NCBI GenBank assembly: GCA_026692885.1
Contig: JAPLNJ010000970.1
Location: 1 to 17,402 of the forward strand
Direction of reading: 5' to 3'
Length of the DNA: 17,402 bases
Source: Planctomycetota bacterium
GTDB taxonomy: Bacteria > Planctomycetota > Planctomycetia > Pirellulales > Pirellulaceae
The position numbers and the translations under genes are program-made. Within the stretch, counting starts at the first letter, position 1, and every line of letters starts with the position of its first letter. The notes beneath the pieces are model-generated. The model ran no database searches, was not told the DNA's origin, and was given only the letters and a program-made list of their open reading frames with translations. This document shows, piece after piece, positions 14,429 to 17,402 of this stretch.

Positions 14429-14627
14429 GGCTAGGGGACAGCGAGACACGATCCACGATCGCTTGCGGTGGAATCCACCAACATGTCCATCCACGTGTCG
14501 ACCGGCCAATCTTCTAGCACCAAACGGTTTTCGGGGTTGTCGGTGTCAAGAATGGGGTTTTACGGTTTCGCATTGACGGACCGCCGACTGGGGTCTTTGA
14601 AGTTGGGCATTTTCATGGTCCCCACCC
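14429..14627. other. Intergenic stretch with no supported gene
   Basis: A + frame at 14468-14713 runs into the repeat element and is not protein-like. On the minus strand a short reading with ENRLVLEDWPVDTW looks faintly protein-like, but it has no start and no recognisable family. Confidence 0.4.
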
Positions 14628-14966
14628 GGCCCTGTGCCGAATGGTACGAGGTTAAGGACTGCAGGAGCGATTTCCCGCCACGACGGGGCTTGTCCCCGTC
14701 GCGCGATGTTTAGTACCAGAAAGGCCAACCCACGATGTCTCCACGCCACCACGGAGCTCGCCTCCGTGGGGCGATGTTTCCTGGAAAAGCCTTGGGAAAC
14801 ACCGCTCCACGCGGGCAAGCCGCGTGGTGGCGAAGTGTCTGGATTGCAGCGCCAATCTGGTTCTAAACACTCCTCCACGGAGGCAAGCTCCGTGGTGGGA
14901 GGACGGACGATCCATGACTGAAACCCGTACCTCAACGCTTAACCTCGTACCATTCGGCCCTGTGCC
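14628..14966. mobile_element. MITE: 18-bp perfect TIRs, 11-bp target duplication, four-hairpin core
   Basis: The element spans 14639-14955 (317 bp). Its ends are GAATGGTACGAGGTTAAG (14639-14656) and the exact reverse complement (14938-14955). Directly outside lie identical 11-bp copies GGCCCTGTGCC (14628-14638 and 14956-14966), a target duplication. The core is one large imperfect inverted repeat of about 115-bp arms holding four 8-bp-stem, 5-nt-loop hairpins: 14681-14701, 14749-14769, 14807-14827 and 14875-14895. The loops are CTTGT, CTCGC, GCAAG and GCAAG. No transposase is encoded. Ends of about 18 bp with 10-12 bp duplications fit IS4-family mobilisation. Confidence 0.85.
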
Positions 14967-15016
14967 GGTGGATGTAGGTTTTGGCGACTAGGCGACGCTC
15001 GCGCCGTGGCGTGCCC

Positions 15017-15083
15017 GTTCCGCCTTTGCCGCCGGACCGCCGGACCGCCGCCGCTGGCGGCGGTCCGGCGGCAAGGGCGGAAC
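15017..15083. repeat. GC-rich 25-bp-arm inverted repeat
   Basis: The arms 15017-15041 and 15059-15083 (GTTCCGCC...GGACCGCC) match in 24 of 25. An alternative inner pairing, CCGCCGGACCGCCGCC-gct-GGCGGCGGTCCGGCGG, is also perfect, because GCCGGACC is duplicated on one side. A smaller hairpin CCACCGAC/GTCGGTGG follows at 15127-15147. Confidence 0.8.
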
Positions 15084-15265
15084 GTGGGCAGTTCTGTGGG
15101 GTTCCGCATAGTTTTCAAACCTGCTTCCACCGACGCGGGGTCGGTGGGGCAGTCGTCGGAACCGAAATGCGCAACTTCAAAGTCACCGGCCGGAGGCCAA
15201 GGATTGAGTGGGGGGGGTTGAGTCGGATTCCAACTCGCCTCGAAATACGGTATAGTGACGGGACG

Positions 15266-15523
15266 ATGCCAGTCGAAACTCTCGAAGAACTATTGGATCC
15301 TGTGGGCGAATGCCTGACGCCGGAGGTGGCGAGCAAGCTCGTTGGTCTCCGCGCCAATCCCAAAGTACAAGCACGCATCGACGAATTGGCCGAGAAATGC
15401 AACGACGGAACGATGACGCCGGAGGAGCGATCGACGTACGAGTCGTACGTGCGGACAATCAACTTCATCGGGATGCTTCAAGCGAAAGCCCGTCGCGTGT
15501 TGTCCATAGACTCCGCCCGGTAA
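15266..15523 (+). CDS. Small conserved protein paired with an HNH endonuclease gene
   Basis: The 85-aa protein begins at the ATG at 15266. It is helical and charged, with VQARIDELAEKCNDGTMTPEERSTYESYV and then FIGMLQAKARRVL. I recall this type as the usual upstream neighbour of small HNH genes in planctomycetes, which could mean an antitoxin- or inhibitor-like role, but no function is established that I know of. The HNH gene starts 4 nt after its stop. A TATAGT box at 15251-15256 ends 9 nt before the ATG and could be a -10 element with a very short leader; no good -35 is seen. Unlike its partner the frame is intact. Confidence 0.75.
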   Translation: MPVETLEELLDPVGECLTPEVASKLVGLRANPKVQARIDELAEKCNDGTMTPEERSTYESYVRTINFIGMLQAKARRVLSIDSAR

Positions 15524-15527
15524 CATC

Positions 15528-15898
15528 ATGCCGATTTCCGCTGCGGTTCGACGTTCCATCCGCCAACGTGCTGGGAACCGGTGCGAATATTGCCAGCTGT
15601 CGCAAGACGATCTCCCGCTGGTCGCGTTCCACATCGAGCATATCATCTCACGCCAGCATGACTGCACGGACGAGGTATCGAATCTCTGCCTCGCATGCCC
15701 CTGGTGTAATTTCTGCAAAGGCCCAATCTCGTAGGTCGCGAGGACAGCAGTCTGGTCCCGCTATTCAATCCTCGGACGCAAGTTTGGTCGGAGCATTTCG
15801 TGCACCACGGCGACCTGATTGTCGGCCTTACGCTCGTCGGTCGCGTGACCGTGCGAGTGCTGAATATGAATGATGAAGATCGCCGCGAATTGCGCTGA
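15528..15898 (+). pseudogene. HNH endonuclease gene with a single-base frameshift
   Basis: From the ATG at 15528 the frame encodes NRCEYCQLSQDDLP, then FHIEHIISRQHD, then NLCLACPWCNFCKGP. These are the zinc-binding CxxC pairs and the HNH His and Asn residues of the family. It stops at 15734 after 68 aa, right after KGPIS. In the frame beginning AAT at 15725 the expected rest follows: NLVGREDSSLVPLFNPRTQ, then VWSEHF, GDLIVGLTLVGRVTVRVLN and a stop at 15896-15898. Loss of one base in the Pro codon near 15722-15724 explains this. The corrected length of about 123 aa is normal for such proteins. Either the gene is inactivated, or the sequence has an error, or frameshifting restores it. The HNH motif itself lies before the break. 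Confidence 0.85.
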
Positions 15899-15928
15899 GC
15901 AACGCGAGGTCTCGAAAGGTAACTTAAT

Positions 15929-17402
15929 ATGCTCAATGCACGGTTGGCGCTGTGGATGTTGTTCATTTCCGGTGTGGTGCAGGCGGCCGAGTTGACGCTT
16001 GGTGATCCTGCCAAGCTGCAGGCTCCGCCCGAGCGGGCGCTCGGGTTTCCGTCACGCAGTCCGGATCTCGATGCCTTGCCGGGCTTCCAGAAACCGCCGC
16101 CTGGCTACGGCGAGGTGCCGTTCTGGTGGTGGACCGGCGACCCGCTGGATAAAGAGCGGCTGGTGTGGCAGATCGAGGAGCTACACAAGAAGGGCATCTC
16201 CGGGATGCAGGTCAATTACGCCCACGAGGATACCTCCGGCTGGCCGACCTACGCCACCGATCCGGAGATCTTTTCGGAGCCCTGGTGGGAGCTGTGGAAG
16301 GATGTCGCCGACCAGTGCAGCCAACGCGGGATGGGCATCGGCTTAAGCGGCTATACGCTCGATTGGCCCAACGGCAAGAGCCTGATCAGCCGGACCATCT
16401 ATGGCGATCCTGAAATTCAAGGGCGTGAACTCGCGGTCACCCGCAAGCAAGGAGTGACCGCCGGTCAGGCCGTGGCTTGCGAGCTGCCTGCGGATACGGT
16501 CGCCGTGCGAGCTTATCCCGTCGGCGCGGCGGGAATCGGGGCCGGCAGCCTGGACCTGGTCAAATCGGTTCAGAACCAGCGACTGGATTGGACTCCGGCT
16601 CAGGGCGATTGGCAGGTCTGGGTCTTCACGGCCACCCGGAAGCCGGGCACACTCAATCCGCTGCATCCGCTGGCGGGGCGGCGCGTGGTGGAAAAATTCT
16701 TCCAGCCCTTCCAGGACCACGCGCCCGAAAAGTCCGCCGCGGGGCTGAACTACTTCTTCCAGGACGAGCTGCAATTCGGGGTGGGCGACCGGATCTGGAC
16801 CGACGACCTCGCCACCGTCTTCCAGACCCGCAAAGGCTACGATCTGTTCGAGGCCCTGCCGGCCATGTTTCAGGACGTCGGCCCGCAGACCGTCAAGTAC
16901 CGTCTGGACTTCATGGACGTGAAGCTGCAATTGGCCCAGGAACGCTACTTCATCCCGATTTTCCAGTGGCACTGGAGCCGTGGCAAGATCTACGGCTGCG
17001 ATCCCGGCAGTCGCGGCACCCACCCGACGGAATTCGGCGATTACTTCAGCTCCGTCCGTTGGTATACGGCTCCCGGCCATGACACGCCAGGCGGCAGCGC
17101 CAACCTGATCAAAGGCAAGGTGTCGAGTTCCATCGCTCAACTCTACCAGCGGCCGCGAGTCTGGCTCGAAGGGTATCACAGCCTGGGCTGGGGCGCGACG
17201 CCCGAGAACCTGATGTTTGCCACGCGGGAGAACTATCTGTACGGCTGCAATCTGCTGAACTTGCACGGTCTGTACTACTCCACCCACGGCAGTTTCTGGG
17301 AGTGGGCGCCGCCTTGCTACCACTTCCGCATGCCCTACTGGGAACACATGGGCACGTTCCTGAAATACTTCGAACGGCTGTCGTACTTGATGAGCCAAGG
17401 CG
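15929..17402 (+). CDS. Secreted GH106-like glycoside hydrolase (alpha-L-rhamnosidase type), 3' partial
   Basis: The frame is open from the ATG at 15929 to the window end, 491 codons. A signal peptide is seen (hydrophobic residues 6-18, cleavage near VQAA, 19-20). The mature protein opens with PFWWWTGDPLDKERLVWQIEELHKKGISGMQ (about 64-94), matching the N-terminal region of GH106 enzymes. FFQDELQFG, IFQWHWSRG, WLEGYHSLGWG (Glu414) and LLNLHGLYYSTHG follow. These are typical of the (beta/alpha)8 core, with Glu414 in a position where an active-site acid is plausible. Family enzymes release L-rhamnose from plant or algal polysaccharides and usually exceed 900 residues, so about half is missing here. 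A weak GAAAGG lies 10 nt before the start. The antisense frame at 16343-17398 is a shadow. Confidence 0.8.
   Translation, partial: MLNARLALWMLFISGVVQAAELTLGDPAKLQAPPERALGFPSRSPDLDALPGFQKPPPGYGEVPFWWWTGDPLDKERLVWQIEELHKKGISGMQVNYAHEDTSGWPTYATDPEIFSEPWWELWKDVADQCSQRGMGIGLSGYTLDWPNGKSLISRTIYGDPEIQGRELAVTRKQGVTAGQAVACELPADTVAVRAYPVGAAGIGAGSLDLVKSVQNQRLDWTPAQGDWQVWVFTATRKPGTLNPLHPLAGRRVVEKFFQPFQDHAPEKSAAGLNYFFQDELQFGVGDRIWTDDLATVFQTRKGYDLFEALPAMFQDVGPQTVKYRLDFMDVKLQLAQERYFIPIFQWHWSRGKIYGCDPGSRGTHPTEFGDYFSSVRWYTAPGHDTPGGSANLIKGKVSSSIAQLYQRPRVWLEGYHSLGWGATPENLMFATRENYLYGCNLLNLHGLYYSTHGSFWEWAPPCYHFRMPYWEHMGTFLKYFERLSYLMSQG

Noticed and set aside
14468..14713. 81-codon + frame before and into the MITE
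   Set aside because: It runs through the target duplication and terminal repeat of the element, and shows no domain or ribosome binding site.
16343..17398. 351-codon minus-strand open frame
   Set aside because: It is the shadow of the GH106-like coding frame, which has a signal peptide and family motifs.

Overview
The window reads as a chromosomal segment of a planctomycete, probably of the Pirellulales type. This rests on family-level recognition, not a database search. The signs are large exported proteins, a Y1 (RAYT-type) transposase, an HNH gene with its usual small partner, a GH106-like exported glycosidase, and many intergenic palindromic repeats of kinds common in planctomycete genomes.

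Layout. (1) 1-2300 is mobile: the C-terminal end of an Rpn-like protein, a complete RAYT-type transposon (about 343-1773), a tandem 200-bp duplication of its right end, and an array of GGTGTCAC repeats. (2) 2332-4290 encodes an exported leucine-rich-repeat protein, with a terminator-like hairpin about 260 bp downstream. (3) 4600-6480 is a graveyard: an IS4-like transposase N-terminus, the C-terminal half of an ATP-dependent DNA ligase on the minus strand, an internally deleted copy of the RAYT element (5199-5720), palindromic repeats, and a frameshifted TPR-like remnant. (4) 6469-10145 holds a MazG-like protein, a 785-aa membrane-anchored exported protein and an ABC-2-type ATPase. (5) 10146-11098 contains no gene; it is packed with palindromes, including a nested 699-bp composite ending 16 nt before the next gene. 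(6) 11099-14428 is a tight operon: OmpR-type response regulator, histidine kinase (ATGA overlap) and a TIGR04282/DUF2064 glycosyltransferase (7-nt gap). (7) 14429-15265 is non-coding; it carries a 317-bp element with perfect 18-bp terminal inverted repeats and an 11-bp target duplication, plus further hairpins. (8) 15266-15898 is a small protein plus an HNH endonuclease gene broken by an apparent 1-nt deletion. (9) 15929 to the right edge is a secreted GH106-like glycosidase, cut by the window end.

How it fits together. The coding content is ordinary: one signalling operon, one membrane/ABC pair and exported proteins. The unusual content is the palindromic DNA. There is a RAYT transposase with a deleted derivative, a family of elements with conserved ends and different cores, and several insertions that can be ordered by which one interrupts which. 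Two of these palindromes touch genes: one forms the start of the 785-aa protein's reading frame, and one makes up the sequence directly upstream of the response regulator.
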